Origin: Anaspis maculata
Lineage: Eukaryota > Arthropoda > Insecta > Coleoptera > Scraptiidae
Assembly: GCA_949128115.1 (NCBI GenBank)
Contig: OX421961.1
Coordinates: forward strand, 128,033,050 to 128,097,049
Reading direction: 5' to 3'
Length of the DNA: 64,000 nt
Part shown: piece by piece, positions 23,865 to 35,340 of the stretch
How the letters are laid out: each line of letters starts with the position of its first letter
How positions within the stretch are numbered: position 1 is the first letter of the stretch
Notes under the pieces: generated by a model
Told to the model about the DNA's origin: nothing
What the model saw: only the letters and a program-made list of their open reading frames with translations
Database searches by the model: none
Translations under genes and position numbers: made by a program

Positions 23865-26800
23865 ATGGTGCAAAGAAGATTATTTCTTCGAGCTGAAGGT
23901 GGGAGCGTCTGATACCACTCAGTTACAAGAATCAAATTGAAAAATTGATTTTCTTTTTCAGATGACATCTTGAAATTTCTAGTCGACTACCATAAAATCT
24001 GGTACACCAATCAAGACTCGCTGAAGAGAAACGTTACGAAATTTTGCTTCATCGCCACCTGCGCATTCGAAATCGTCTCATTTTACACCCTGTTCACGAC
24101 ACCAGATGTTGAATATTGGCGAAAGTATTCTTTATTCGTGATTGGATGTCTGACAGTGAGTGCCTCTGGAAATTTGGAAATTTTGAATTTTCCCAGGCAA
24201 CATTTTTCCAGATTTTGGGGCATTACATCCTCACGTTCACCATAGGTGACGAAATCGAGGAGCTAATCGGTGTAATGTACCGATCGTTTTGGTCTTTGAA
24301 AGATCCAACTGCAAAAGTGGCATCAGAAGCTAAACATATAAAATGGGCAATGATTTCCAATCTAGTACAAGCGTTACTCTATGGTGTAACGTTGTTTCCA
24401 TGGAGCGGTCTGAATTCAGACTACGATTTCTTTTTGATAATTAAAGTATCGGTGGATCGTTTGGGTCCGCGCTGGTCAAAAATCCCAATCACAATTTTCT
24501 ACATGTCCGGTTTGAATACTGTCTTGGTGTGTTTGAAGACATCGCATTTTCTTGTGTACATGCTCATGCAAATGAAGTTACAAGTTGGGCTTTTGAATGA
24601 CGATCTTGTCAAATTCGGAAACATCAGAATGAATCAAAATCAAATCAGAGAAAGGTTGATTGTTTGCATCAAACAGCATCAAAATATCAAGACTGTGGCT
24701 ACGAAAGCTGTCAATTGGTTTTATTTCCCTATGTTAGGGCTGACATCATGTACAGTTATAACTCTCGTATGCTTCATTTTTCTTTACGTAAGCTAGGGTT
24801 GACTTTACCGTATTTAAAGCAAAAAGTGCAATCTGTCTTGTAGAATTCCTCTATGAATTTATCTTGGATTGTGAATGTGAGAATGAACATCATAGCAGCG
24901 ATATTTGGTTCATCTATATTATTAATTGTTTATGCTGGACAAGCTCTAGAAGATGAGGTGAGAAATAAAAATAATTTTAGTACATGTTTAGTAGATATAA
25001 TAGTAAAGAAACTACGCATCTTCATAGGTATATCTACTCAATAGAATAATATAAACAACATTATTCAGCATTTCAGATGTGACATGTGACAAAAAAATAT
25101 AAATTATTGCTTCCTGTGACTACTCGAAATGCAACATTTTGTATAATATACAGGCGGTGGGCCAAGTTTTGGTCGACAAGTTTCACAGGTCGATGGAGCA
25201 AAATATATCAAATGCATACTCAGCTAAAAAGTCACAGGCCCATTTGGATTTCTTTGAAGGATAGTAACTTCGGCTACGAGCGTGAAACATCATAATACTA
25301 CTGAAATGTTCCATACTGAAACACCGATATTGAAATGTTCCCCTCAGAAATGAAACCGGCTTGTCTTGGCTTTCCTTTCTATCGCCAGTTTACACAAAAA
25401 GTGGAGTGGCAACTTTTCGTTGCTCCACCCTGTATACCTAACGCCTAAATGTAAATTTTCGAAGTCACTCCTCAAGTTGCATCGCTGCATACTCCGTTGG
25501 AAGTTTTTTCGACAATTTTCATTCTATTCTATCAGCCTATTATTAATAATATTTGAATAAATGTTTTGTGGGTGAAATCGAATACGGTAATGCGTTATTC
25601 CAGCAGCTGCAGGCATATATAGCAGGACGCGAATCTATCAGCTAGCATGCTAGCGGTAATAACGCATTTCCTTTGTCGGTTAATGGGTGACGGAAAAATG
25701 ATCGAAATACAAAAGGTCGAAAACAAAAGATCGAAAAGTGAAATATCGAAAAGCAAAAGGTCGAAAACCAAAAGGTCAAAAAGTGAAATATCGAAAAGCA
25801 AAAGGTCGAAAACCAAAAGGTCGAAAAGACCAAAAATCAACTTGGACACAAAGCAGTGTACATGGACCTCGTCAGGTTCAGTAATTTTTTTGCAGACCTG
25901 ATTCGGTTTTTTTTTGTCGCAAAATCCACTCTGAAACGTAAGGCTGTGCACATGGACCTCGTCAGGTCTAGTTTGAAGACCTGATTTGGTTTTTTGACGC
26001 AAAATTAACTTGGACTCATAAACCTGTGTACATAAACCTCGTCAGGTTCAGTTATTTTTTTTGCAGACCTGATTTGGTTTTTCCACGCAAAATCAACTCT
26101 GAAACGTCAAGTTGTGCACATGGACCTCGTCAGGTTTAATTTTTTTTTGAAGCCCTGATTCGTTTTTTTGACGCAAAATTGACCTACACTCATAAATCAG
26201 TGTACACACTACACATACCTTGTCAGGTTCAGTTTTTTTTCAATGCCTGATTAGGTTTTTCCACAGAAATGAATTTGGGCTAGTTGATTTTTGACTCGGT
26301 TCTTCTTTTTTTCCGTCCCAAACTCTCAAATTATTTGTCTTCACAACAATTGTACATACACCTATTAGACTAGGCCCATTTTGCTGTAAACCATTATTTT
26401 AACGATGCAAGAAGCATTTCGTATAACATTTTACTAACCAATGTTTTAAGACTAATTTGACCTTGCCGAATGCGAAAATCGCGGTTAGCAACTCGAAATA
26501 TGAACCGGAAGCTCCGTATTCAAGATGGCGGCTCATCCGGTCCCAAAAAAGAGAAATATTGACTAAGAGCTTTAAGTACGCGGAAAACGCCAAGGATACA
26601 TTCCTGGCATGCCAAATTTGAGAAACAACTCCAAAAACATTCCATAGCTCAACCGGAAGTGAGTATTTCAACATGGCAACCACCATGAGGTCAGTTTTTT
26701 CACGATTTTCTTGGAAGCAAAAAATTAAGTTCTTATGTTTAGACCAATAAAGAGTATATTCGTAGAGGACAGGAGACAAATCAAGCGGATTTGGCAGGTT

Positions 26801-29800
26801 AAAAAAAGTATACAGAAACCTTTTTTTCAGTCACAAGACAGCGCTGTGAACGCTCAGGATAGCTAGGGCACCAAATTTGAATTTCGCGTTTGTAGTTCTA
26901 CGCTCTCATCAGAAATTTGCCCAAGTTGACCCTGATCACGCTCAAGAGTGGGTTGTAGGAATAAACGAGGATGCTGGTGGTGTTGTTGGTATCACTCAAG
27001 ACGCCGTTACTCTTCAGAGATGGGCACTTTCTTATTACTGGAGATCTGAAATGAAGACTCAAATACTTGAGATGTATGGTATTACGCATCTGGAACTTTC
27101 AAGGAGGAAAACACCGGCTCGACGACGACGATGAGATATAGTTGACAAAGACTCATTGGTGGCTATGATGAAGTCATTTGGTTTGCTAAATCCTGCTCAG
27201 AGCGTGTGCAACGTCGCTACACAGGATCAAGCCACATAAGAAACTGAGAACGCACTTTCGAGTGCTAAGGAGATAGGCATGTCTCACTACGCCAATTCGT
27301 ACAAGAACGCCTGATACATGATGGCACAGGTAAACCTTCATTCTCCTTTCATGCAAGTCTGACTAAGAATAATGCGCTGACTCTCGCAGATCTGCACAAG
27401 ATCAAATCCACAAAAGACCCACTCATAAATTGTGACTGCCGATAGGGAAATTCTTTGTTGTCCCGTCGTTGCTTACGAGGCCTAGAGCCAGATAGATGAT
27501 AGATCTAAAACCTACTCTAAAACACGAGCTGTTTCCCCTCCCTGTGTCATTCTCATTAGCAGAAATGTCTGGTGTCCTGAGAAGTTCTGAGCAGGAGTCA
27601 CTTATACCCTTGCTCATTTCAAATGTTGGCTGTTCCGGTAGTATTTACATTGAGAGATCATCTTCGCATCTTATTATTGATGGTCAGGCGGTCTTTATGA
27701 CAATTCTATCGAATCCGGCACGAAAAAGAAACGAACTGCCAAAGCGACTCCAATCCAGAGAGTCATTCAGAATTCTGTTGTACCGCTGCCGAATGACTGG
27801 AAGTCTTTCATGTGTCTTCCCGAGAATCAAGCAGATTTGGCAAACTTTCTCAGCTTAGAGCTCACGCAGAATGACTTTTTTTCTGTACAACACAGAAATC
27901 GTAACTGCTGGAAGCTTCATGGATAAGGTTGCAGTCCAATCCAATCAATCGAGAAATGTCAGTTCTCTTGCCGCCACTCATGAGGGAGCAGATACTCGTG
28001 TCGTCCTCCATGCTGTGAACAGTTCATCAGATTCTGTTGTTGTGATGGACAGGGATACTGATATACTTGTCCTTTTTATTGCTCATAAGTTAAAAATGAC
28101 AGCATTTCAAGTGTGGTTGATTAGCGGTACAGCTAAAAACTGTAAGTTCATTCCTGTACACAGCATCTGCATTCTGCATCCATGGACTTACTAACTTGTA
28201 AACGGATAACATACTTGCTTTCCATTCGCTAACGGGCTGTGACACCACTTCACATCTATACAATGTTACAAAGAAACACGCATGGAAATCATTTTGTTAG
28301 GATTCAAATCTTCTTGCTGGTCTTGGTGATGATGGCATCCATCCTTCTGTGGTTGAAAATGTAGAGGGCTTTATTGTCCAATTGTACAAGGTAGGTACCT
28401 ATGATAGATATTTCCTTTTCAGTTTACGCATGACAAAAGTGGTGTTCTTCCATTCAGGTTGGACGCTCGGTTTTCACTGCTGGTGAAGCACGATATTACC
28501 TTTTTGGAACATCTAAGAAGCCAGAAAATCCACCTCCAACAAGTGACGCCGTAACACTTCATATCTAGAGAAGTCATTGTCCGCGGTTTGAAGCGTATAA
28601 TTTCTTACAAAACCTTGTCGAGCGTCAAATTTCTCTCCTGTGTTGTAGACTGCTACATGGAAGGAGGCTTATCTACGGAACCCACAAACCCTTCGCTCAG
28701 AGGAATATGGATGACAGATACAGAGCAATGCACTTGTACCTGTTCTAATGATGACTTTATATCTTGTTCCAAAGGCTTGCAAGACTCAATGTGCAACAAG
28801 AAATTGCCATTGCAGGAAGTCAGGGTTCTCCTGCACCGAAGCCTGTTTCTGCAAAGCCATTTGTCTAATCATTATTGAGTAAAAATTTCCTCGTTCAGAT
28901 GAGCACCTACCATAGAAACCGTAGTCACGCGTAGTCAAACCACATTGTTATAATTATGTTCAAGCATTTTTCACGACGAGAAATGCAAGTTTCGAAGAAG
29001 TTGGTTATGACTTTGTTAGCTATAGGTAATAGCTTGGATACCCCCGCTTCAACTCGTTATGATGCATTTTTGAATTCAGCTTCTCTAAAGCCTAAAGTAC
29101 AGATTTTTTCAAATTTCATTGTACCAAATGCAATAAGAATTAATATTTTTTCAAGTGGCGTGCCATGATGGCCGCCATTTTGAATTACTCACTTCCGGTT
29201 CAAGGGTGGACGGTTTTCGATATCATTTTTGAATTTAGCGTGCCAAAAACATATCCTTAGGTTTTTTCCCCGTTCTAAAAGATCTATTTTTTTAATTTCC
29301 GTTTTTTGAAGTCGAATGAGCCGCCATCTTGAATTCCGAGCTTCTGGTCAAGATTTCGAGTTGCTCACCGCGGTTTTCTTACTCGGCAAGGTCCAGCTAG
29401 TCTAAAAACGTCGGTTAGCAAAATGTTATACGAAATGCTTCTTGAAATTAAATTTCCAATGATGGGGCCTAGTCTATATTGCTTTTCGATTTTCACGGTT
29501 TTCCTTTCTCGACCTTTTTTTTTCGGCCTTTTGTTTCTTGACCTATTGCTTTTCGACGTTTTGTTTTTCGACCTATTGTTTTTCGACCAATTGTTTTTCG
29601 ACCAATTGTTTTTCGACCAATTGTTTTTCGACCAATTGTTTTTCGACCTTTTGTTTTTCGACATTCTGTTATTCGATATTATGTATTTTCGACCATATGT
29701 ATTTCGATCATCATCACTTTTGATATATTGTAAATTCGACCTTTTCTTTTTCGACCTCGTGCATTCGATGTTTTGTTTTCGACCTTTTGTTTTTTGTTCT

Positions 29801-30148
29801 TTTTTCCGTCACTCGTCGGTTAATAATTGCCAGATTGAGTACACTTCTCCTCAGTTTCAATATCTCAATCCTTTTATTTTAGTATGAAGAGCTTTACAAT
29901 TCGTTGTACAGCTTACCTTGGTGGTATTGCGATAAAAAGAACAAACAACTTGTGACAATGTTTATGGTTAACAGTCTCAGAACAGTTCAATTCAAATGCC
30001 TCAATCTGGTAACCTTGAATAATTCGTTTTTGATTTTGGTAAGCTTGATACATAGATTTTAACTTATTTTTCCAACTAAATTATCATAAATTTCCAGATT
30101 TTCAAAAGAGGATATTCGATTGTCATGTTTTTCCTGCAGGTAGCTTGA
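23865..30148 (+). CDS. Odorant receptor B (insect 7tm_6 family), six exons, intact
   Basis: Insect odorant receptor; expected to form an odorant-gated channel with Orco (family knowledge). Exons: 23865-23898, 23962-24155, 24212-24787, 24844-24957, 29883-30038, 30098-30148, all GT/AG. Total 374 residues. Hydrophobic segments lie at about 39-58, 68-95, 120-145, 185-210, 245-268, 278-298 and 340-374. Signature pieces are DEIEELIGVMYRSFW, the IKQHQN block before the fifth membrane segment, AGQALEDE, LPWWYC and IFKRGYSIVMFFLQ. Introns 1-3 are only 56-63 bp, but intron 4 is 4.9 kb because a 4.13-kb transposon (25685-29814) landed in it. Splice sites either side are intact, so the gene could still be expressed. 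A (GTGA)n run follows the stop closely. Confidence 0.88.
25850..26270. repeat. Tandem repeat, ~88-bp unit, five copies
   Basis: CCTCGTCAGGT(T/C) recurs at about 25866, 25957, 26037, 26126 and (as CCTTGTCAGG) 26218. Each is followed by a T-run and 'GACCTGATT(C/T)GGTTTTT..CGCAAAAT', so CAGGT/ACCTG-type mini-inverted words flank each T-run. It lies in the left arm of the 4.13-kb element only. Confidence 0.75.
26877..28880 (+). pseudogene. Degenerate gene of the PIN-like 'HEEADTR' protein family
   Basis: Successive frames read: FAQVDPDHAQEWVVGI plus GGVVGIT..A.TLQRWAL (26930-27020); LIHDGTGKPSF plus 'DLHKIKST' (about 27310-27415); LIIDGQAV (about 27672); WKSFMCLPENQADLANFLSL (about 27800-27855); then ATHEGADTRVVLHA and MDRDTDILVLF (27970-28080); LTGCDTTSHLY (about 28230); and PPPTSDAVT with a C-terminal tail (about 28530-28560). 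This order matches a widespread uncharacterised animal family whose EADTR and DTD motifs resemble the acidic centre of PIN/XPG-like nucleases (inference). Stops and frameshifts break it in at least five places, and the first Glu of the motif is Gly. A small intron seems to remain (about 28390-28457, GT..AG). Confidence 0.62.
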
Positions 30149-30188
30149 TCATATTTCACGCTTATTGAGTCGGATTTAGTGAGTAAGT

Positions 30189-30384
30189 AAGTGAGTGAGT
30201 GAGTGAGTGAGTGAGTGAGTGAGTGAGTGAGTGAGTGAGTGAGTGAGTGAGTGAGTGAGTGAGTGAGTGAGTGAGTGAGTGAGTGAGTGAGTGAGTGAGT
30301 GAGTGAGTGAGTGAGTGAGTGAGTGAGTGAGTGAGTGAGTGAGTGAGTGAGTGAGTGAGTGAGTGAGTGAGTGAGTGAGTGAGT
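30189..30384. repeat. (GTGA)n microsatellite, nearly 200 bp and perfect
   Basis: About 49 uninterrupted GTGA units, starting only 40 bp after the receptor B stop codon, so probably in its 3' untranslated region. Receptors A and C have no expansion at the aligned position, only short GAGTCGGATTTA seed words. The 104-codon Leu-Thr-His-Ser frame on the minus strand is an artefact of the repeat. Confidence 0.95.
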
Positions 30385-32019
30385 AAGCAAGTAAGTATAA
30401 TTTATTCTGTGTAAAATTGTGTAAATTTATTCGTTGAAATTACCTTTTCGCGTAACTTTTTTCTATAAGCAGCTCCAACAATGAATATAATAGTATTCCT
30501 GCAGTTTATCATTTCAACAATGCACTGAGTGAAAGGATATTACCGAGGATATCATCTTTGGCACTCTTTCTCTTGCAAGGTTCAAAGTACGATAAATGTA
30601 ATATCCACACTTGTATGAGAGTGTTCCCTCCGAACCGACCGCAAAAAAAAATGTTTAGAGCGGTTGAGAGAGAGGCTTCAAGAGTACCAGAAAACTACTG
30701 GAACGAAAAAACTATGTTTGATGGGTCGTTTCTCGTAGGGACGATATGGTGGGCCGTGTTGCACTCACACGGTTGAATCCTGAATGCATTTTAAGCCTGT
30801 CATTCCCATAGCAGAATGGACAGAATGGAATTCCCAAGGATTGACTGCGGACTATCAGCAGTGTGAAAGAGACACAGATAGACTTTTCTCTCGGGCCCCT
30901 CGGCTAAACTTGTCTACCGATAAAAAAAAAACGAAAAAAATGCAGGGACTCATTCGAAAGCTGGCAAGAAAATAGGAGTATTTTTCGAACAAAAAAAAAA
31001 AATTCCGGAAAAATAAAATCGAAAATACCTACATTATATTGCCGAAACCATCTTAGTTCGGCCCTATTTTGTTTACTTTTTTCGGCCGGCAGGTTTAGCC
31101 GAGGGTCACAACAGAAGAAAAAAACACTAGGAAATGACGTCCTTGAACGCATGATATTCAGTTGAAAGAAATATTATGTATCATTGAATGTCAATTACCT
31201 ATCAGGTATACAGGCTGTTACACTTTTTTTTCAGTATTTTAGGAGATGATAGAGCATCAAAAAATTAGTGGACGACATTCCCAAAAAAATGTATATCGGA
31301 AACGCATTATAACGGAGATCAAGGCTTTCAAAGTTGATTTTTGCATATGGTTTTTTGTTATAACTCCAAAATCACTGATTAGTCTAGGATATTTTCGGAT
31401 AAAAAGCAATGCTAGAGGCAAGTCATGTTAAAGTTTGGCAACATACGTTTTTAGGGTATTTGGACCCCGCTGAATACGAAAACCATTGTTGCCAAGCCGA
31501 ATTTTGCACCGGAAGCCCGCAATGGGGGGGGGTAAAGGGGAGGGAAGACCAAAAATCACTATTTTTCACCATTTTTGATGTCGGGACTGCGACTTGTCAG
31601 TAACATGAAGTGAAATATATCATATCTTGATTCACTGAGGTCTTATACTACCATATTGACATAAATACTGTCAAAATTTCTAGAGGGGGAAGACTGGTGC
31701 GGGGAATGTTGACTGTGTAGATGATTCTTCTTTTCTCTCGATTTTGAGTAAATATAAACAAGTTTGGTATCGTTTCCGACTAAATTCCATATTCCCTATC
31801 CAACTGTGGTGTTCAAATTGCAATAGAAGCAAGTTTGAACAAGTTTTACATGATAGAACATGTTTTTTGTCAATATTTTTTTACGTCTTTCAACTGTGTT
31901 ATTTCACTGCAAATCGGCATTTTTTCTCAAAATTCTTGCGTAGTTCGTTAGTCTTATGTATTTACGAGGGGTTGACCGCAGCGAGAATTTGTACAAAAGA
32001 GTTCCTCTCTTGGAAAGAG

Positions 32020-32270
32020 TTCCCCCGACTTCCCCCGACTTCCTCCGAATTCCTCTTGACTTCCTATGACTTCCTCCGACTTCCTCCTGACTTCCTCTTG
32101 ACTTCCTCCGACTTCCTCCTGACTTCCTCTTGATTTCCTCGGACTTCCTCCTGACTTCCTCGGACTTCCTCCTGACTTCCTCGGACTTCCTCCTGACTTC
32201 CTCCGACTTCCTCCTGACTTCTTCGGACTTCCTCCGACTTCCTCCTGACTTCCTCGTGATTTCCCCAGAC
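32020..32270. repeat. GACTTCCTCC-type minisatellite, left block
   Basis: Ten- to twenty-base units of GACTTCCTC(C/G/T)T with strict strand asymmetry: pyrimidines on the plus strand, purines on the minus. A second block in the same orientation lies at 34128-34320, so the two may be one array split by the material between them. The Arg/Lys/Ser/Glu repeat frames on the minus strand are by-products. Confidence 0.85.
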
Positions 32271-32411
32271 CTTTAATAGCTTTTTACTTGTCTTTTCTTA
32301 TTTTTGGTCAAGAGGTTTGGGTGCTGCGCCTAGCTAGTGATTAGAGGTGTTCAGGAGTGTAGCATGGATATTCAAAATAATAATTTATTCAGCGCCAGCT
32401 AAAGTATAATA

Positions 32412-33865
32412 CAGGTTGGTCTAGTTTTTGATACATCAATTGAGAGAGATGAGAGAGAATCAAAAATGAAGGAAACTTTTTCGAAAAAAAAATTCAGAAG
32501 TGCATATTAACAAAGATACAGCCCTTCAAAGTTGGAAATAAAAAATCGTTTTTTAGCTGAACTTTTGAACCGTTCAACCGATTTTGTTCAAATTTGAGCC
32601 AAAGTTTACTCAAGCGAGTCTCTATCGAACGATAATATTAACGCGTTTTATCAAAATTACCCAGGCGCTTAGATAATAGGGGGCACCCCTCTTTTCGCCC
32701 CTAATTTTTCACTACCTCAAATTTTTTTTTGTCCATATTTTTGAGTCTATGTTCAATTTGGAAGAGAAAGTCCTCTTGCAAAAATGTCATTAGAAGCTTC
32801 ATTTTGAGATATCTGGGTTTGAAACTTTGAAAAACATCTCGAAATCCTCACTTCCAAAAGCCTAAAAATTTTGTTCCTTGAAAATTTCTGGTTTGTCAGC
32901 AAAAATGATGGTTTATCAACTTAAAACACCTAGAGATCTTGTTTCAGTTGAGAAATCATGAGTTTTCTTGGATTTTGATTTTCAGGCACTTAAAAGTGGC
33001 GTTTCCGAGATGTTTTCCAAAACTTCTAACTCAAATATCTCAAAAACAAAGCCTCTGATCAAAATTTTGCTGAAATAACTTTTTCTTCAAAATTGAACAT
33101 AGAACTCAAAAATATAAACAATTTTGGAAAATATCCGAGGGTGTGAAAAATTAGAGGGCAAAAAGAGAAGTGCCCTCTATTATCTACGCCCCTGGATAAT
33201 TTTGATGGAACGCGTTACTACCGTTCGATAGACACTTGCTTTTAACAGTTCAAAAATTAAGCTGAAAAATCGATTTTTTATTTTCAACTTTGAAGGGCTA
33301 TATCCCCGTTATTATGCACTTTGAAATTTTTGATTCCTAGGAATTTCTCTGCCATCTCTCAGTGTGATTGTATAATTGTGTAAATTTTTGATTTTCTGTC
33401 TTCCCACAAGTTTTTTGTAAAGATGTTCATCTCAACTGACCGGTTTCGAGGGTCTCTGGTCCCTTCTCATCAGAGTATCTAAATAAGAGATAAAATATAC
33501 CTAACAATGCAAATGGAATAAAAATATAACAGTAATTACATACCAAAAGCTGCAATGAAAAAGATATTTCTGAAAATATACAACTTTTTTCTTTTTTTAC
33601 ATGCACATTTTGGTTTGTACTTGCTGTTATATTTTTATTCCATTTGCATTGTTATATTTCATTTTTTATGTAGATACTTTGACGAGAAGGGACCACAGGC
33701 CCTCGAAACCGATCATTGAAATCAACATTATTCACAAAAAACTTGTGGGAAGACAGAAAACCAAAAATTTACATTCAAAATTTTTGTTTTTGAGGATATC
33801 CCCTTCATTTTTGATTTTCTATAATCTCTCAAAATTGATTTATTAAAACTTGGACCACCCTACTG
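32412..33865. mobile_element. Palindromic foldback (level 4) with inner hairpin element 33392-33760 (level 5)
   Basis: The outer arms start TA-CAGGTTGGTCTAG.. and end ..TTGGACCACCCTACTG-TA. The halves pair through blocks such as 'CTTTGAAGGGCTGTATC'-like words and 'CGAACGATAATATTAACGCG'. Inside, 33392-33760 has its own ends TTTTCTGTCTTCCCACAAG and complement, and an arm reading GACCGGTTTCGAGGG. No coding capacity. The position of the outer right end is approximate. Confidence 0.62.
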
Positions 33866-34127
33866 TATACAGGTGTCCCGGAGTAAGTGTTAAAAATGTA
33901 CAGGGAGATTGAAAATTAGAAAATAAGGGGACCTACATGTTTCTAATTTATAGGCTCGTTTCTAAGGGTCCCTTCGACCCACATCTCGATGGACCGTCTA
34001 TTATCATTCATTTGTATAACTCCGGCTTTCGGTACTGTGAAGCGCTTTCTCACCAACGCCGACACGACGGTGATGTTTTATATTTTGTTGCGCATGCGCA
34101 TGTTGCGGCGCATGCGTGTATCAATTG

Positions 34128-34320
34128 AGACTTCCTCCGACTTCCTCCTGACTTCCTCCGACTTCCTCCTGACTTCCTCAGACTTCCTCCCGACTTCCTC
34201 GGAGTTCCTCCTGACTTCCTCGGACTTCCTCGGACTTCCTCGGACTTCCTTCTGACTTCCTCGGACTTCCTCTGACTTCCTCCTGACTTCCTCCGACTTC
34301 CATCGGACTTCCTCTGACTT
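34128..34320. repeat. GACTTCCTCC-type minisatellite, right block
   Basis: Continuation in the same orientation of the 32020-32270 array, ending at the CTTGTACAAAAGA segment next to the element's right terminus. Confidence 0.85.
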
Positions 34321-34899
34321 GTACAAAAGATTTCCCCAGTGGTCAACCCCTCGTGTATTTACCATGATATAGGCATCCAATTGATTCGCCTCTACTTTCT
34401 TAAATATAAAGAAAAAAAAATTTTTCGGAAATTGTTTGGCCCTACTTTTTAACTTTGTTTTTTGCTGTATGATGTATGTATGATCAAAACTTACGTTTTT
34501 CATATTTTAATAAGTGAAGACACACTTAGTATGTGAATGTATTGTGTAAAATACACCAGACTAACGAATTACGCAAGAATTGTCGGAGAAAAACTCCGAT
34601 TTGCATTGAAATATCATAATTTATAAAATTAAAAAAAATACGCTAATGAAACTGAAGAGAACTTGGTGCAACCGAAGGCAGATACGTACATTACCCTAAA
34701 CGTTAAGTTGAATAATACAATTATAGGTTTTATCATTCACATTTATTACATTAGATTTCAAAATCTCTTTATCTACCTCTTCCCTGAGTATTATTAGAGG
34801 AATGCGGCTTTTTCGAATATGGTACATCTCATGAACGTAAATTTTGAGGAGTTGTTCTTTTTGAGAGGTTGATGGTAGAGAACACCTGCCCAAGACGTT

Positions 34900-35340
34900 C
34901 GAAAAAGGTAACTTTTCTTAGAGGTTTGATAGATCATCTCACGGAAATCCAAAAAAGGTAACCTTTTTTAGAGCATAATCAAACATACCAAAGAAAAAAA
35001 ATTTTTGAGCTGAAATAGAACTTCTTGGAGAAGTTGGAGAAAGGTAACCGCAAGGGTAACCTTTGGAGCTTTATAATTTTATGAAACATTTTGAATAAGT
35101 TTTAAAAAGGTTACCTTCTTTGGAGCTTGAGAGAACATCATAGAGAAGTTGGAAAAAGGTATCCTCTTTGGAGCTTAATAGAACATCTCAAAGAAGTGCA
35201 AAAGTGGTAACATTTTTGGAGCTCAAGAGAACATCACAAAAAAGTTGGAATAAGGTAACCTCTCTGTATCTTAATAGGGCATATCAAAGTCGTTTGGAAG
35301 AGGTAACCGTTTCTCGAGCTCAATATAACATCTCAGGTCT
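34900..35340. repeat. ~49-bp minisatellite in the foldback centre
   Basis: Units of the form AAAAGGTAACCTCTTTGGAGCT followed by '(C/T)AAGAGAACATC.CA.AGAAGTTGG' recur about eight to nine times with drift. The inverted counterpart is at about 62600-63050 in copy 2. Confidence 0.7.

Larger units (their letters stand above)
25675..29824. mobile_element. 4.13-kb inverted-repeat element with 10-bp target duplication, carrying a degenerate gene
   Basis: The body is 25685-29814, and the flanking GTCGGTTAAT duplicates are 25675-25684 and 29815-29824. Ends read GGGTGACGGAAAAA and, inverted, GAGTGACGGAAAAA. Inside both ends lie minisatellites of AAAAGGTCGAAAAC-like units in opposite orientation (25690-25840 and 29500-29800), followed by further inverted homology up to about 26700 and back from about 29130. 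Receptor A keeps the empty site (about 12400-12425). The middle encodes a frameshifted PIN-like 'EADTR' protein. A 9-10-bp duplication with G-starting ends is reminiscent of Mutator-like elements, but no such transposase is visible. Confidence 0.75.
31957..34361. mobile_element. hAT-like non-autonomous element, 8-bp target duplication (level 3)
   Basis: The body 31965-34353 opens CGAGGGGTTGACC and closes with its exact complement. TGTATTTA is duplicated at 31957-31964 and 34354-34361, and the empty site is seen in copy 2 of the host foldback (about 63585-63605). An 8-bp duplication is the hAT hallmark, although the end sequence is not the usual CA...TG. Contents are GACTTCCTCC-type arrays and nested palindromes, with no transposase. 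Confidence 0.75.

Noticed and set aside
25690..26270. CRISPR-like direct repeats
   Set aside because: Units are contiguous and degenerate without unique spacers, in a eukaryotic intron; they are minisatellites.
26399..26779. 126-codon minus-strand frame in intron 4 of receptor B
   Set aside because: It lies in the left inverted arm of the 4.13-kb element; the mirrored arm does not conserve the frame, and no motif is visible.
29423..29887. 154-codon plus-strand frame rich in Phe/Asp/Leu, and its minus-strand Asn/Lys/Ser counterpart; similar at 25595-26002
   Set aside because: Both arise from the TTTTCGACC / AAAAGGTCG minisatellites at the ends of the 4.13-kb element; the two strands are open together, as in simple repeats.
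30076..30390. 104-codon minus-strand frame of Leu-Thr-His-Ser repeats
   Set aside because: Pure translation of the (GTGA)n microsatellite; no start context and no conservation in the paralogous flanks.
34050..34503. Arg/Lys/Ser/Glu-rich repeat proteins on the minus strand
   Set aside because: They are translations of the GACTTCCTCC minisatellite inside a transposon, open only because the repeat lacks stop codons.
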